Positions 25,597-35,001 of a stretch of 64,000 bases of DNA are shown here, one piece after another. Source of the DNA: an uncultured Poribacteria bacterium (GTDB taxonomy: Bacteria > Poribacteria > WGA-4E > WGA-3G). Within the stretch, counting starts at the first letter, position 1; every line of letters starts with the position of its first letter. The translations under genes were made by a program, and so were the position numbers. The stretch covers positions 1,978,470 through 2,042,469 of the forward strand of contig OX639973.1 in NCBI GenBank assembly GCA_951828385.1, in the 5' to 3' direction. The notes beneath the pieces were generated by a model. The model did not search any database, had not been told where the DNA came from, and saw nothing but the letters and a program-made list of their open reading frames with translations.

Positions 25597-27198
25597 ATGA
25601 AAACTGAATTTAAAACAGTATACCCATTAAGCGTTGTCCTTGCGATGTGTGGGCTGATGCTTATCTACACGGGCTGTGGCGGTTCTGATGAGGAAGCGGA
25701 CAGTGCGGATGCTACAGAGGAGTATGCTACGCAAGGAGGCACAACTTTTGGATTGACCCCTCCGAACGGTGCCGCCTATAACGATGTTTTCTTTAAGGAT
25801 TACGGCACGAATCAATTTATTGATACAACAGATGATCACCTTTCGACATTTGGTATGGATGTCGATACCGCCTCCTATTCCATCACGCGAAACTATCTTC
25901 GGGAGGGATACCTTCCGCCCCCAGAAGCCGTTCGAGTCGAGGAATTTGTTAACGCTTTTGATTACAATTATCCACCACCATGGGGTGAAGCATTTGCTGT
26001 GCACGTTGAGGGCGCACCATCCCGATTTGGTGAGGGCGGACGACACCAATTGCTGCAAGATCGCAGACGACTCCGATTGCCCCAAGATGACGAACAACTC
26101 CAGTTACTCCGAATCGGTATACAAGGGCGCATGGTTCCCGACGAAAACCGAAAGGACGCGATGTTGACTTTCGTCATTGATGTCTCCGGTTCAATGGCTA
26201 TCGAAAACCGATTGGAATTGGTCAAAGATGCCCTAACGCTTTTGGTTGAAGAACTCCGGCCGAGGGATAAGGTGGCTATTGTCGCTTACAGTAACCAGGC
26301 GCGCATCGTCCTTCCCCATACCGGTATTGAGGGACGTGAGGGCATCCTCGCAGCAATCCATTCGCTTGCCCCAGAGCAGGCAACCAATGTTGACGAAGGA
26401 CTCCGCCTCGGGTACAGCCTCGCCTTGCGCAATCCAAACATTGGCGGCATCAACCGTGTGATTCTCTGTTCCGACGGCGTTGCCAATGTTGACGCAACAG
26501 ACCCTAACATCATACTCAGAAAAGTTCGCGGGCATGTTGCGGAAGGGATTACCTTAACAACAATCGGGGTCGGCATCGAGAATTTCAACGATGTCCTTCT
26601 CGAGCAACTCGCTGATAACGGCAACGGGAATTACGCTTATGTTGATACCCTCAATGAAGCGAAACGTGTCTTTGTTGAAAACTTAACAGGGACCCTACAA
26701 CTTATCGCTAAGGACGCAAAGGTCCAAGTTGACTTTAATCCGCAAGTCGTCAGTCATTTTCGACTGATCGGCTATGAAAACCGCCGTCTCGACCATGAGG
26801 AATTTCGGGATGACAGGGCAGATGGCGGAGAAATCGGCGCAGGCCACAGCGTTACAGCACTTTATGAAATTGAACTCTCTGAAGGTGCGAGAGGATATTT
26901 GGCGACTGTCTCTATACGTTACGAGGATCCGGATACCCACCGTCCCTCGGAAATTAACGAGGAAATTTTCACAACACAGTTGAAGAGGACATTCAAAGCG
27001 GCATCCCCTGAATTTCAACTCGCAGCGACTGTCGCGGAATTCGCAGAAATTCTGCGCGAGAGTTTTTGGGCAGAAGATGGAAATTTAACAGCCGTATCCC
27101 AAAGCCTTAGAGAGATCGCACCGCGTATCCACAATGAACAAGTCGATGAATTCAGACATCTCGTAAGTAGAGCCGCTCGCTTTAAGGCATTAGACTAA
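25597..27198 (+). CDS. VWA-domain lipoprotein (YfbK-like)
   Basis: A 533-residue lipoprotein: lipobox IYTGC with C27, then a low-complexity acidic linker. Next comes an N-terminal domain (about 75-180, STFGMDVDTASYSITRNYL) typical of YfbK-type proteins, and a von Willebrand factor A domain with an intact MIDAS, D195-x-S197-x-S199, plus ATNVDEGL and CSDGVAN (about 187-360). The DUF3520-like C-terminal region spans about 365-530. It binds a metal and a protein partner at the envelope. AAAAAGGAG precedes the ATG. Confidence 0.9.
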   Translation: MKTEFKTVYPLSVVLAMCGLMLIYTGCGGSDEEADSADATEEYATQGGTTFGLTPPNGAAYNDVFFKDYGTNQFIDTTDDHLSTFGMDVDTASYSITRNYLREGYLPPPEAVRVEEFVNAFDYNYPPPWGEAFAVHVEGAPSRFGEGGRHQLLQDRRRLRLPQDDEQLQLLRIGIQGRMVPDENRKDAMLTFVIDVSGSMAIENRLELVKDALTLLVEELRPRDKVAIVAYSNQARIVLPHTGIEGREGILAAIHSLAPEQATNVDEGLRLGYSLALRNPNIGGINRVILCSDGVANVDATDPNIILRKVRGHVAEGITLTTIGVGIENFNDVLLEQLADNGNGNYAYVDTLNEAKRVFVENLTGTLQLIAKDAKVQVDFNPQVVSHFRLIGYENRRLDHEEFRDDRADGGEIGAGHSVTALYEIELSEGARGYLATVSIRYEDPDTHRPSEINEEIFTTQLKRTFKAASPEFQLAATVAEFAEILRESFWAEDGNLTAVSQSLREIAPRIHNEQVDEFRHLVSRAARFKALD

Positions 27199-27203
27199 AC
27201 CAT

Positions 27204-27280
27204 AGGGCTTACCCGAATCGGTGAGGTGCCAAACTGCGTCAATCGTATATGGGTAGGCATCCGAATTTTGCGTAAGCCCT
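27204..27280. repeat. GGGCTTAC inverted-repeat element, copy 2
   Basis: Begins AGGGCTTACCC and ends TTTTGCGTAAGCCCT, 77 bp, 5 bp after the VWA stop. Same family as 20553-20650, with paired stem change A-T to G-C. The interior is unrelated. Confidence 0.7.
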
Positions 27281-27359
27281 AAAAATAATACACACGGCGG
27301 CAATAGGAGCGGGCATTCCTCCCAAAGCTAAAGCATTGGGTTTCCTGCCCGAAGATTAG

Positions 27360-28463
27360 ATGAAAGCACTTCTGAAAAGCATGACATTTATCATTATCTT
27401 TGTCGTTTTCGTCGGTTTCGGCGTTAGCGTTTATGTGCTTCAAGCACCACCCGTTGAACAGACGAAGGTCCCGAAATTACAGATTCACACGCGGACAGCA
27501 GTGCGTGGAAGACCAGTAGTCACTTCAAAACCGCTCGCCTACACGAAAGATGTATATCGCTTTAATTTGGATAGGCAATATATCAGCAACCTGAATAACG
27601 ATAAATTGGAACGTGAACTGCTGTTTAGCGCGGCATTGACACATCGCGCGAAACTCAAAGGGGCAGCTTTGGACAACGCCTTGAGAACAGAGACCGATTG
27701 GCAAAAGATGTTCGCCAATATGACAGACAATATTCGCCTCGGTCCGAGTACCCCCATCCTTGAAGCTTTGCTTAGTGGCGAGGAGTGGCTACTCAAAAAT
27801 GCCACCGGTGCCGGGTATATAGTTGTTAAAACAGGGAACCAGATTGATATCTATCTTCCTGACCTAAAGGAAGCGTTTAGCACAAATAAAACTGAACTTT
27901 CAACAGATCTGGAAGTCTCCACCCGACAGACAAACAAACAGTGGTTCATTAAAGATAAAAAATACGGGCAGACTTATCGGATCACGAACGGTAAGGAAAA
28001 TCTCATTGTCTACCAACAATCCAAGTACGAAATTCTGACGTTGCTGTTTGAAGTGGATTTAGCAGCGCAAGCTTCCCTCGCCAAAGGCAAATTGTCTCAG
28101 GAACTGAGCCAAGGATTCAAAATAGCAAAAATACCGCTCGCGGGACGCGCAGAAGTGTCAACAATCGAAGAGGGGGTCAGCTGGCAGGTAACCGACCTTT
28201 CGATGACATATAACATCCGAAGCGAGGACGATCGATTAAAGGTCTACCTCGATCTTGAAAGCAGATGGCTCCGCATTAAGGCTGATGACAACATAATAGG
28301 TTGGGTACAAAGTGAGCGAGGCACTATTTTTCAACCACCCCCACCAATACCGAGTTCACGTCAGTTAGCGAAAAAGCGGTTGCTCGCACTCATTGAGACC
28401 TTAAAAGAGAAAGTTGGGATTTTAAATGAAGAAAATAAAACCCAAGATACTGCGTCCCGGTAG
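27360..28463 (+). CDS. Membrane-anchored protein with C-terminal SH3-like domain
   Basis: A 367-residue protein with one N-terminal membrane segment (FIIIFVVFVGFGVSVYVL, about 10-27), an unrecognised middle domain (60-260), and a C-terminal bacterial SH3-like module (YNIRSEDDRLKVYLDLESRW through IIGWVQSERGTIF, about 285-325). A basic, helical tail follows. SH3-like modules in bacteria often touch the cell wall. Its end overlaps the S66 peptidase start by 38 nt, so the pair is probably coupled and may act together on peptidoglycan. I see no Shine-Dalgarno at the start. Confidence 0.75.
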   Translation: MKALLKSMTFIIIFVVFVGFGVSVYVLQAPPVEQTKVPKLQIHTRTAVRGRPVVTSKPLAYTKDVYRFNLDRQYISNLNNDKLERELLFSAALTHRAKLKGAALDNALRTETDWQKMFANMTDNIRLGPSTPILEALLSGEEWLLKNATGAGYIVVKTGNQIDIYLPDLKEAFSTNKTELSTDLEVSTRQTNKQWFIKDKKYGQTYRITNGKENLIVYQQSKYEILTLLFEVDLAAQASLAKGKLSQELSQGFKIAKIPLAGRAEVSTIEEGVSWQVTDLSMTYNIRSEDDRLKVYLDLESRWLRIKADDNIIGWVQSERGTIFQPPPPIPSSRQLAKKRLLALIETLKEKVGILNEENKTQDTASR

Positions 28464-29478
28464 CCGTATCGCAGCGATCTCGCTCTCTTGGGGCGGTCCC
28501 GGCACTGTCCCTTACCGCTACCAGATAGGGAAACAGCAATTTGAAGAAGAATTCGATGTAATGGTTGTTGAGACAGCACACGCCTTGCGCGATGCAGACT
28601 GGCTTGCTAAAAATCCTGAAGCACGTGCCGACGATTTGATGCAAGCCTTTGCCGACGAGACAATCGACGGTATCATCTCAACCATCGGGGGTGAAGATTC
28701 GATCCGCACGCTGCCCTACATCGACTTGGACCTGATTCGGAAGAACCCCAAAGTCTTTATGGGTTTTTCGGATACGACTATTTCCCACGCTGCCTGCTTT
28801 AAAGCCGGGATCGTTTCATTTTACGGTCCCTCGTTTATGGCAGGATTTGCCGAAAACTGCGGGATGTTTCCGTATATGGTGGATTCCGTTCGACGTACCC
28901 TCTTTTCCGCCGAACCGATTGGCGTTATTGAACCCAACCAAGCAGAATGGACGGTTGAATACCTGCCGTGGGAGAGCCCTGAAAACCAATCAACTCGTCG
29001 AAAACTGAATCCCTGTACTGGCTGGAGATTTCATCAGGAAAAAGGTGTCGTTGAAGGGCAACTTTTTGGGGGGTGTGTTGAAGTTTTGGACTGGCTTCGC
29101 GGCACTGACTACTTCCCCGCTGCCAAGGACCTTTACGGTACTGTTCTCTTCTTGGAAACCTCCGAAGAGATGCCACCACCCTCTTTTCTAACACGGTTTG
29201 TCAGATGCCTCGCAGCGATGGACATTCTTGAAGGACTCAGTGGTATTCTACTCGGACGACCCGGCGGAGGCGTTAATCCCGATATTTTCTGCGAATACGA
29301 CGACGCACTTTGTAAAACAGTACGCGAGGAGTATGGCTTAAACGACATGCCCATTGTCACCAACATGGACTTTGGGCATACCGATCCGATGTTTGTCCTT
29401 CCGATCGGGACAAAGGTTCGTATTGATTCTGCCAAGCAAGAAATCGCCATTGACGAGGCAGCCGTCACTAAAAACTAA
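28426..29478 (+). CDS. S66-family peptidase (LD-carboxypeptidase/MccF-like)
   Basis: A 350-residue serine peptidase of family S66. The nucleophile is S115 in FMGFSDTTISH. The glutamate and histidine of the Ser-Glu-His triad fit FLETSEEMPPPSF and NMDFGHTDPMFVLPIG. Members either trim the L,D bond of peptidoglycan tetrapeptides (LdcA) or cleave peptide-nucleotide antibiotics (MccF). The long insert around residues 170-215 and the PPPSFLTR segment look more MccF-like. No signal peptide, so it acts in the cytoplasm. It overlaps the preceding gene by 38 nt. Confidence 0.88.
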   Translation: MKKIKPKILRPGSRIAAISLSWGGPGTVPYRYQIGKQQFEEEFDVMVVETAHALRDADWLAKNPEARADDLMQAFADETIDGIISTIGGEDSIRTLPYIDLDLIRKNPKVFMGFSDTTISHAACFKAGIVSFYGPSFMAGFAENCGMFPYMVDSVRRTLFSAEPIGVIEPNQAEWTVEYLPWESPENQSTRRKLNPCTGWRFHQEKGVVEGQLFGGCVEVLDWLRGTDYFPAAKDLYGTVLFLETSEEMPPPSFLTRFVRCLAAMDILEGLSGILLGRPGGGVNPDIFCEYDDALCKTVREEYGLNDMPIVTNMDFGHTDPMFVLPIGTKVRIDSAKQEIAIDEAAVTKN

Positions 29479-29502
29479 CACAGATAGGTCCTTGCGCTGC
29501 TA

Positions 29503-30600
29503 TTACCGATTTTCCGAAACCGGATACAGTGTGAGTCTCGCTTTCTTACCCGACCCTTCATCTGCAATGATGAGGGCCCCATCCGCAGCGAAGGTGATAC
29601 CTTCAGGCTGACGATGCCACTCGGCAGGAAACCGCTTGGCTGCAACGACCTGACCACTTGGCGTAATCTCCGCGATCGCCTTCTGACGCGCAGCAATGAC
29701 AAAGTAATTTCCGGACACAGGGTGTCGTTCGATACCAGAAGGCTGAAATTCTTTCCCCTCAATATGACGCGTGAATTCAATCACAGGTATGACGATATGT
29801 GCATCTTCGATGAGTTGTTTCTCATCAGTTGACCAATGATATATGACCAACTGTTCTTTCAGCTCTTCTCTACGAGGGCTTTTGCACATCAGTAAAAGTA
29901 CCCGCTGGCTCGCGTCGTACGCTAAACCCTCTATTTCGTAATCCATACCGACACCAGTAGCATAGATATTATAAAGGACGGACTCCCCGTCAGCTCCCCT
30001 ACTCCCCTCGAATATCCGCCCTGAACTTGTGACCAAATAGACCTGATCCTTAACTGTCGCAATACCTTCAAAATCACCATTGACTGGGGCCTTCATATCC
30101 GCCAGTTGGAATGCTTTTATGATTTCCCCTTTCCGATAATCGATCTCGTAAATAACCGCCTTTTCATCATTGTGTGCAAGGAGGTGGTCGTCCAAGGTCA
30201 TTGCTAACCCAGAAATCTCCTCAAGACGACGTCCCGGCAGCTTCCAATGCGTCGCTGTCTCTACTTTCAGGTCATAGCTGTCGAGAGATATTTTCCTTTG
30301 TCCTACCGTCCTCCTGCCCGCCGAAGGGTGGTCAAGTATCGGGTTTGGATTCATATTTAGCAAATTTTCACTCAAACCTGTTGGTGGATTCTCTTTATCG
30401 ATCTTCTCTTCACCCAAACCTGATGGTGGATTCTCTTTATCAACCTGCTCTTCACTCGAACTTACTGACGGATCCTCTTTATCGACCTTCTCTTCACGCA
30501 AATCTACTGATGGATCCTCCGTATAAAATATCGACACTAAAAGGATAAGGAGGCTAAAAACAAGGAATCCTAACAAGAGTTTATTTCCGCGATTCTTCAT
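29503..30600 (-). CDS. SdiA-regulated-like beta-propeller with 14-residue repeats
   Basis: A 365-residue protein with an N-terminal membrane anchor (LLLGFLVFSLLILLVSIFY). Next are three tandem 14-residue units (EEKVDKEDPSVSSS, EEQVDKENPPSGLG, EEKIDKENPPTGLS; period 42 bp at about 30380-30510), an acidic proline-containing spacer likely to span the periplasm or wall. The C-terminal 250 residues resemble the SdiA-regulated family propeller (EISGLAMTLDDHLLAHND, DFEGIATVKDQVYLVTSSGR, QPEGITFAADGALIIADEG). Last gene of a three-gene envelope operon; its start overlaps the DUF4956 gene end by 20 bp. Confidence 0.82.
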   Translation of the reverse strand: MKNRGNKLLLGFLVFSLLILLVSIFYTEDPSVDLREEKVDKEDPSVSSSEEQVDKENPPSGLGEEKIDKENPPTGLSENLLNMNPNPILDHPSAGRRTVGQRKISLDSYDLKVETATHWKLPGRRLEEISGLAMTLDDHLLAHNDEKAVIYEIDYRKGEIIKAFQLADMKAPVNGDFEGIATVKDQVYLVTSSGRIFEGSRGADGESVLYNIYATGVGMDYEIEGLAYDASQRVLLLMCKSPRREELKEQLVIYHWSTDEKQLIEDAHIVIPVIEFTRHIEGKEFQPSGIERHPVSGNYFVIAARQKAIAEITPSGQVVAAKRFPAEWHRQPEGITFAADGALIIADEGSGKKARLTLYPVSENR

Positions 30601-31630
30601 GTGCGATTGTACCTCCCCCGAGTTCTTGCGCCTTCAGTTTTACGTTGTTGATACACCCTCTTCCGTTTTCTTCAATATCCTGGATAAAGGATGGCAAAGT
30701 AACAGATTTTTTTAGCCAGACATCAAACACAACGATAGCAGTCCCATCCGGGTTTTCAACCACATCTGCTACCTGCCACCGTTTGGTACTGGATTTAAGG
30801 ATTTGCGCAGTTGATTTTCTCGCTACATTGACATTCAGGCTCGTCGTGTGCACTTCGACCTGGGCATTATAAAGGTTTTCGGGGGCAGTATCCCCTTCTT
30901 CAGGGGCTGTGCTCCATTCTCTAGAATCATCGATTCTCCAGCCAGAAAGGATTTCCGGTTGCGCGCCAAAATTGCTTTTCCACACACCCAGAGTTACGAT
31001 GACAAAAACCAACGAGGCAAGGTAAGCCACTACAAAAAGTTGGGTCCCGGCCGCGAGTCCTATCCCGATAGCCATCAGCATATATACGGAATCCATCGGC
31101 TCATCGAGTGAGGTGCGAAAACGGACAGCCGCCACAATACCAGCCAAACTGAATGCAAGGGCAATACTATCCTTGACTAAAAAAACAACCAACGATATGG
31201 CAATAGGTATAACGATCAAAGTGTGTACGAAGGATTGACTGTATTTCTTACGCGGCCTCGTCCAACGATATAGCCAAGTAATCGGAAGCGTAAGCCAAAA
31301 AGCCATTGCCAAAGCGAGCATAACCGGAATGGTGTGTGTCGGATCACCAAACGTGACCGAGATCAAGCCTGCTCTGATATTTCCTTCAAAAATCGTGGCA
31401 ACCCCCTCTCTGACTTTCTCCAGTGTAACGGGTACATCAGATCCCGTGTCCCCTGGTTGTCCTTCAAAGAAGCGTCCACCCCCTTGGATGCGTTCACGCT
31501 CTTGGGCAACATAAATGAGAATTTCGGGGAAGATCTGGAAAATCCCGCCGAGAGCCAAAAGCCATGCAAGATAGTAAACAACAAGACGTATAATTATATT
31601 GTTGAGCATGTCATGTATCTTGTCGAGCAT
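30581..31630 (-). CDS. DUF4956-family membrane protein
   Basis: A 349-residue inner-membrane protein. Hydrophobic helices lie at about residues 13-33, 103-122, 136-155, 158-170 and 185-222. The hallmark ALAFSLAGIVAAVRFRTSLDEPMDS identifies DUF4956. A soluble C-terminal domain (240-349) follows. From established associations DUF4956 genes often accompany VTC (polyphosphate polymerase) or CotH-like kinase genes; here the upstream gene carries a kinase-like region, which fits that pattern. AGGAGAG precedes the ATG. Middle gene of the operon, 36 bp after the Omp85-like gene's stop-side neighbour start. Confidence 0.85.
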   Translation of the reverse strand: MLDKIHDMLNNIIIRLVVYYLAWLLALGGIFQIFPEILIYVAQERERIQGGGRFFEGQPGDTGSDVPVTLEKVREGVATIFEGNIRAGLISVTFGDPTHTIPVMLALAMAFWLTLPITWLYRWTRPRKKYSQSFVHTLIVIPIAISLVVFLVKDSIALAFSLAGIVAAVRFRTSLDEPMDSVYMLMAIGIGLAAGTQLFVVAYLASLVFVIVTLGVWKSNFGAQPEILSGWRIDDSREWSTAPEEGDTAPENLYNAQVEVHTTSLNVNVARKSTAQILKSSTKRWQVADVVENPDGTAIVVFDVWLKKSVTLPSFIQDIEENGRGCINNVKLKAQELGGGTIAHEESRK

Positions 31631-31654
31631 ACGGTATCTCTCCTATTTGAGTGG

Positions 31655-34366
31655 CTAAAACATGAAACCCGCGCGCAGATACACGCCTGTCAAGTCATCG
31701 CCATTGATGACCGCAACGCTCAAGGTCTGCTTGCGTTTGAGAAAAGAGAGCCAGAATCCGCCGCCGACACCCGTGTGCCATTTGTCGGCAGCGTTCGGAT
31801 CTTCGGCGAAAAATACCCGGCCAACATCAGCCGCAATCAACACGCCGAACTCTCCCGGCACTATGAAGTTGATGGGGACCAGCACAAGGCGCAGCTCGGC
31901 ATTTCCATACACCGAGGTGTCTCCAGCAAACCGATTTTTCCGGAAACCCCGTATATGGCTATCGGATAGACCGGTAGCAGCAAAGCCGGGCCCGCCGAGA
32001 AAGGCACTTTCGTGGAAAGGATAAGTGCCCCATACTTTCTTGCCACCTACCCTCACTGCCAGGGTCGGCTTCGTCGGAATAGGAGCCGTCAGGTAAGTGT
32101 GCACTCTGCCATCTATACTGCCAAAAGGAGACTCCACATCCCAGACACCGGGGTAGACAGCTCCGGCAGCCCTGACCAAAAACCCACGAGTCGGATAGGC
32201 TGGATTGTTTCGTGTATCGTACATGATTTCACCCGACGCGCCTACCTGACCAAAGTAACCTGTCCCATACACCGGGTGATCGGGAGAGTAGATGAATTTG
32301 CCCGCATTGGCATCTGATGGCGTGCTTGAATACTTGACGATCGGCCCCAGATACACGGACAATGCCGAGCGCAGCGGTTCCGCAGGCCCCCCAGGGACAT
32401 CTTCCTCATGCGCTTTCTTGCGAAAATAGAGGGACGGTGCGAGAGTGATATGGCTCTGTTCCACCTTATAGTGGGAAGACGGTTTTGGAATCTGAGTGTC
32501 GTTGCCGAAGCCGTTAAATCGGATTGTCTGGATGCCAGAATACTTGAAGCGAACTCTTGCGTCGAGATTCGGCAGGACGCGGCGAAAGTCGCCCGTATAG
32601 GAGGCAAAAGGCTCGAAACCATTCGTCGCAAGCCCAACGTTGAAAGAATGCCGCGAAGCGAAAGGCGCTTTTCGATAGCCGAAATACATCCGGCTGTGGT
32701 GCGCCTTCAAGAACAGACCCAGATCCGGATTTACCGTAAGGCTCGGGTAAGTAAAGGTGTGCTTACCCCAGTCCAGGGCATACCGGGCAAGTAAAATGGG
32801 AATCCACCCAGGAGGACGTTTGTAGGAAGTCTCATCAATTTTCGCGCCCTTGCCTTTGACAAACCGATTTTTCCCACGAAAATCATAGAACCGAGTCTTT
32901 GAGGCACCCGCCTCGGAGGCGTTTGTAAACGTGTCGTCCCCACCGCCACCATCTATACGAACGGTAATGCGACCCGTTGTGCCTAATATTTCGGCATGGT
33001 CATCTCCACCCCGGAGGTATATTCGGACTTCCCGGGATTCTTCAGGCTGGAATGTCCGCTCGAAATAGGGTGCTTCCCTTTCTCCATCAGCACCTTCTAT
33101 GAGACCGATACGGACGACCAAATCACCACTCGGTGTATGCTCACACGCGACGTACTCGTTCTGATCAGTCGCCTGGATTTCAGGCTCGCGGGTAATCAAC
33201 GCATAGTACCGGCTGGCAAATTGAGGCAAGGCATCCCGTCTCGATTTGAGTGCCTCAGTAAGAGTCGCTCCAAGGATCTCGTAATACGGCTGTGGAAGCC
33301 GCCTTACCGCATCCTCTATAACCGGGTCGGATAGAGCCTCGCAAAACGCTGTTACGACCGAGTCCCATGCAGCCTTATCGAGCTCGATAAGGAACTCGCG
33401 ATCGAGTTCCCAACCCGTAATCGTCAACCCCAACAGACTTGGATACTTAGCCTCGAATTCCATGAAAACGGGGACCCCTCTCCGCGCGACTGCCATAGCG
33501 ACCCCGTCAAGGTCGCTAAAAGCGTGATCGCGATCCTCCGGTATTGGCACCCAGATATGCCCGTCGCCATCGGGGAACCGCGCCCATCTCCATTGACCGT
33601 CATGACGGTCCTTGTCGCCGATGAGAAAATCCATCAATCGCGCCTTCAGAAACGCGCGGGCATCAACGCGATTGAGAGGCGTTTCTTCCAAATGCTCCCA
33701 CAACTTCTCCGTTCCGCTGATCTGCCGGGAACCCGCAAAGCCGGGAGTATTATCAACCCCTTCGGATGGGTGTTCCTGTAGCGTTCCTATAAGGCCAGCA
33801 AATTCCTCGCGATACTCCTTCAGCCTCGGATCATCCGGAATAACAACAAGCGTATGCTTGGAATGGAGGATAACAGTGGCTTCCATCAGTGGATCGGTCA
33901 TGAGGGCTCCTGTCGGCAGGAGTGCACTAACCATGTTCTGAAGGAAGTCGTCGGCAATCGTACCTTTGAGGGCTTCCCATATCCGTTTGGTGGGATCCTT
34001 GTCCAGGGAACGAACTGTATACCGGCGACCATCTTCCCCTGTGAAATGAAGAGATATAGACTGTCCGAAGCCGCCAGTACGAAGCGGAGTCAGCCCGCCG
34101 CCTACACTGTCAAGGTCGAGGACTGCAACTTCGATTGGGGTGGTCCAGAGATCCCGGTAATCGCTGCCGTAAATCCAACGTTTGAACCCACCAGCGCGGA
34201 ACCTTTCCCCCGGAACTACTACGTGGGTCTTAGCCCCCTGTGGCGGAATAGATCGATGAATCCGATATCCTGGAGGAGGTGAATCCTTCTCAGATGCCGA
34301 TACTGCCGGAATAGAAACAATAAACACTAACGAAAGTAAAAAGGCGTTCCATTTAGAAAATATCAT
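31655..34366 (-). CDS. Omp85/BamA-like outer-membrane protein with kinase-like N-domain
   Basis: From the ATG at 34366 (GAGAGG upstream) the product is 903 residues; an in-frame TTG six codons earlier is possible. It has a signal peptide (FLLSLVFIVSIPAVSA). Residues about 105-400 contain YTVRSLDKDPTKR, then FLIGDKDRHDGQWRW (D251, D253, H255) and PIPEDRDHAF (D278, D280). This pattern is reminiscent of the catalytic and metal loops of HipA/CotH/FAM20-type atypical kinases. Residues about 560-903 look like an Omp85-type barrel: GEIMYDTRNNPAYPTRGFLV, LGGPGFAATGLSDSHIRGFR and a terminal aromatic residue (GFMF). First gene of the three-gene operon. Kinase activity is an inference. Confidence 0.82.
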   Translation of the reverse strand: MIFSKWNAFLLSLVFIVSIPAVSASEKDSPPPGYRIHRSIPPQGAKTHVVVPGERFRAGGFKRWIYGSDYRDLWTTPIEVAVLDLDSVGGGLTPLRTGGFGQSISLHFTGEDGRRYTVRSLDKDPTKRIWEALKGTIADDFLQNMVSALLPTGALMTDPLMEATVILHSKHTLVVIPDDPRLKEYREEFAGLIGTLQEHPSEGVDNTPGFAGSRQISGTEKLWEHLEETPLNRVDARAFLKARLMDFLIGDKDRHDGQWRWARFPDGDGHIWVPIPEDRDHAFSDLDGVAMAVARRGVPVFMEFEAKYPSLLGLTITGWELDREFLIELDKAAWDSVVTAFCEALSDPVIEDAVRRLPQPYYEILGATLTEALKSRRDALPQFASRYYALITREPEIQATDQNEYVACEHTPSGDLVVRIGLIEGADGEREAPYFERTFQPEESREVRIYLRGGDDHAEILGTTGRITVRIDGGGGDDTFTNASEAGASKTRFYDFRGKNRFVKGKGAKIDETSYKRPPGWIPILLARYALDWGKHTFTYPSLTVNPDLGLFLKAHHSRMYFGYRKAPFASRHSFNVGLATNGFEPFASYTGDFRRVLPNLDARVRFKYSGIQTIRFNGFGNDTQIPKPSSHYKVEQSHITLAPSLYFRKKAHEEDVPGGPAEPLRSALSVYLGPIVKYSSTPSDANAGKFIYSPDHPVYGTGYFGQVGASGEIMYDTRNNPAYPTRGFLVRAAGAVYPGVWDVESPFGSIDGRVHTYLTAPIPTKPTLAVRVGGKKVWGTYPFHESAFLGGPGFAATGLSDSHIRGFRKNRFAGDTSVYGNAELRLVLVPINFIVPGEFGVLIAADVGRVFFAEDPNAADKWHTGVGGGFWLSFLKRKQTLSVAVINGDDLTGVYLRAGFMF

Positions 34367-34384
34367 AAATAATATGCCTCTCAA

Positions 34385-35001
34385 GGTCTTTTATCAAACT
34401 TATGTTCGCAAAAACCGTGCCAACGCTTCCAACCTTCTGATGTGTCGTTGCGTGTTCTACGGGTTCACATACCATACAACCTTGTAAAATCTGGGTTTCT
34501 AACATCTTATTAATTCTCAACCCAATGAGAACGCGTTTCGCTAAGCCGTGTAAAACCGCAAAAATTTTTGTGGTGCTTGCAAAAGTTTTTAGCTTCAGAA
34601 AAGATTTTATAGTGAATCCTAAAAATAAATAGACACATTCGTACCACAAACTTCCAGTTTGTGCCAGTCTGAATGCCTGTTATAGGTATTCAGACTGTTT
34701 GAGAGTGCCCAATTAATTCTAAACTTTACTATAGTAGCGATATCTTGAGTTTCATCAAGGAACGTTCCAAATATTGGTTCACGAAGGCACCGAGAAGACA
34801 ACCAACACAAAGCATTATAATAGGTCTATTTCAAATATTATTCAAGTTAAAAATAATCAAGTCTATATCTGACTTTATACTATACTTTATGACAAAAGGC
34901 AAATTATACAGAACTATTTAGTTTTCGATTTTTCCATTGACTTATTTATCGAAAACCTATATCCTTATCAAAAACCAACACGCTTCTACCCAGCGCATAC
35001 T
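34385..35001. other. 617-bp AT-rich divergent gap
   Basis: Separates the Omp85-like operon (minus) from the glycosyltransferase (plus). It holds the two palindromes at 34645-34697; the rest is AT-rich with no open frame or RNA gene I can support. Promoters for both sides must lie here, but no convincing pair stands out. Confidence 0.5.
34645..34697. repeat. Two adjacent palindromes
   Basis: CACAAACT-TCC-AGTTTGTG (34645-34663, perfect 8-bp stem) is followed two bases later by CAGTCTGAAT (34665-34674) pairing with ATTCAGACTG (34688-34697), perfect over 10 bp. The first resembles the AGACTGTTAGTCTGTGGCAC hairpins near 39045 in layout. Confidence 0.7.

Noticed and set aside
31334-31969. 211-codon ORF on the plus strand across the DUF4956/Omp85 boundary
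   Set aside because: It is antisense to two clear minus-strand genes and lacks a domain or start signal.
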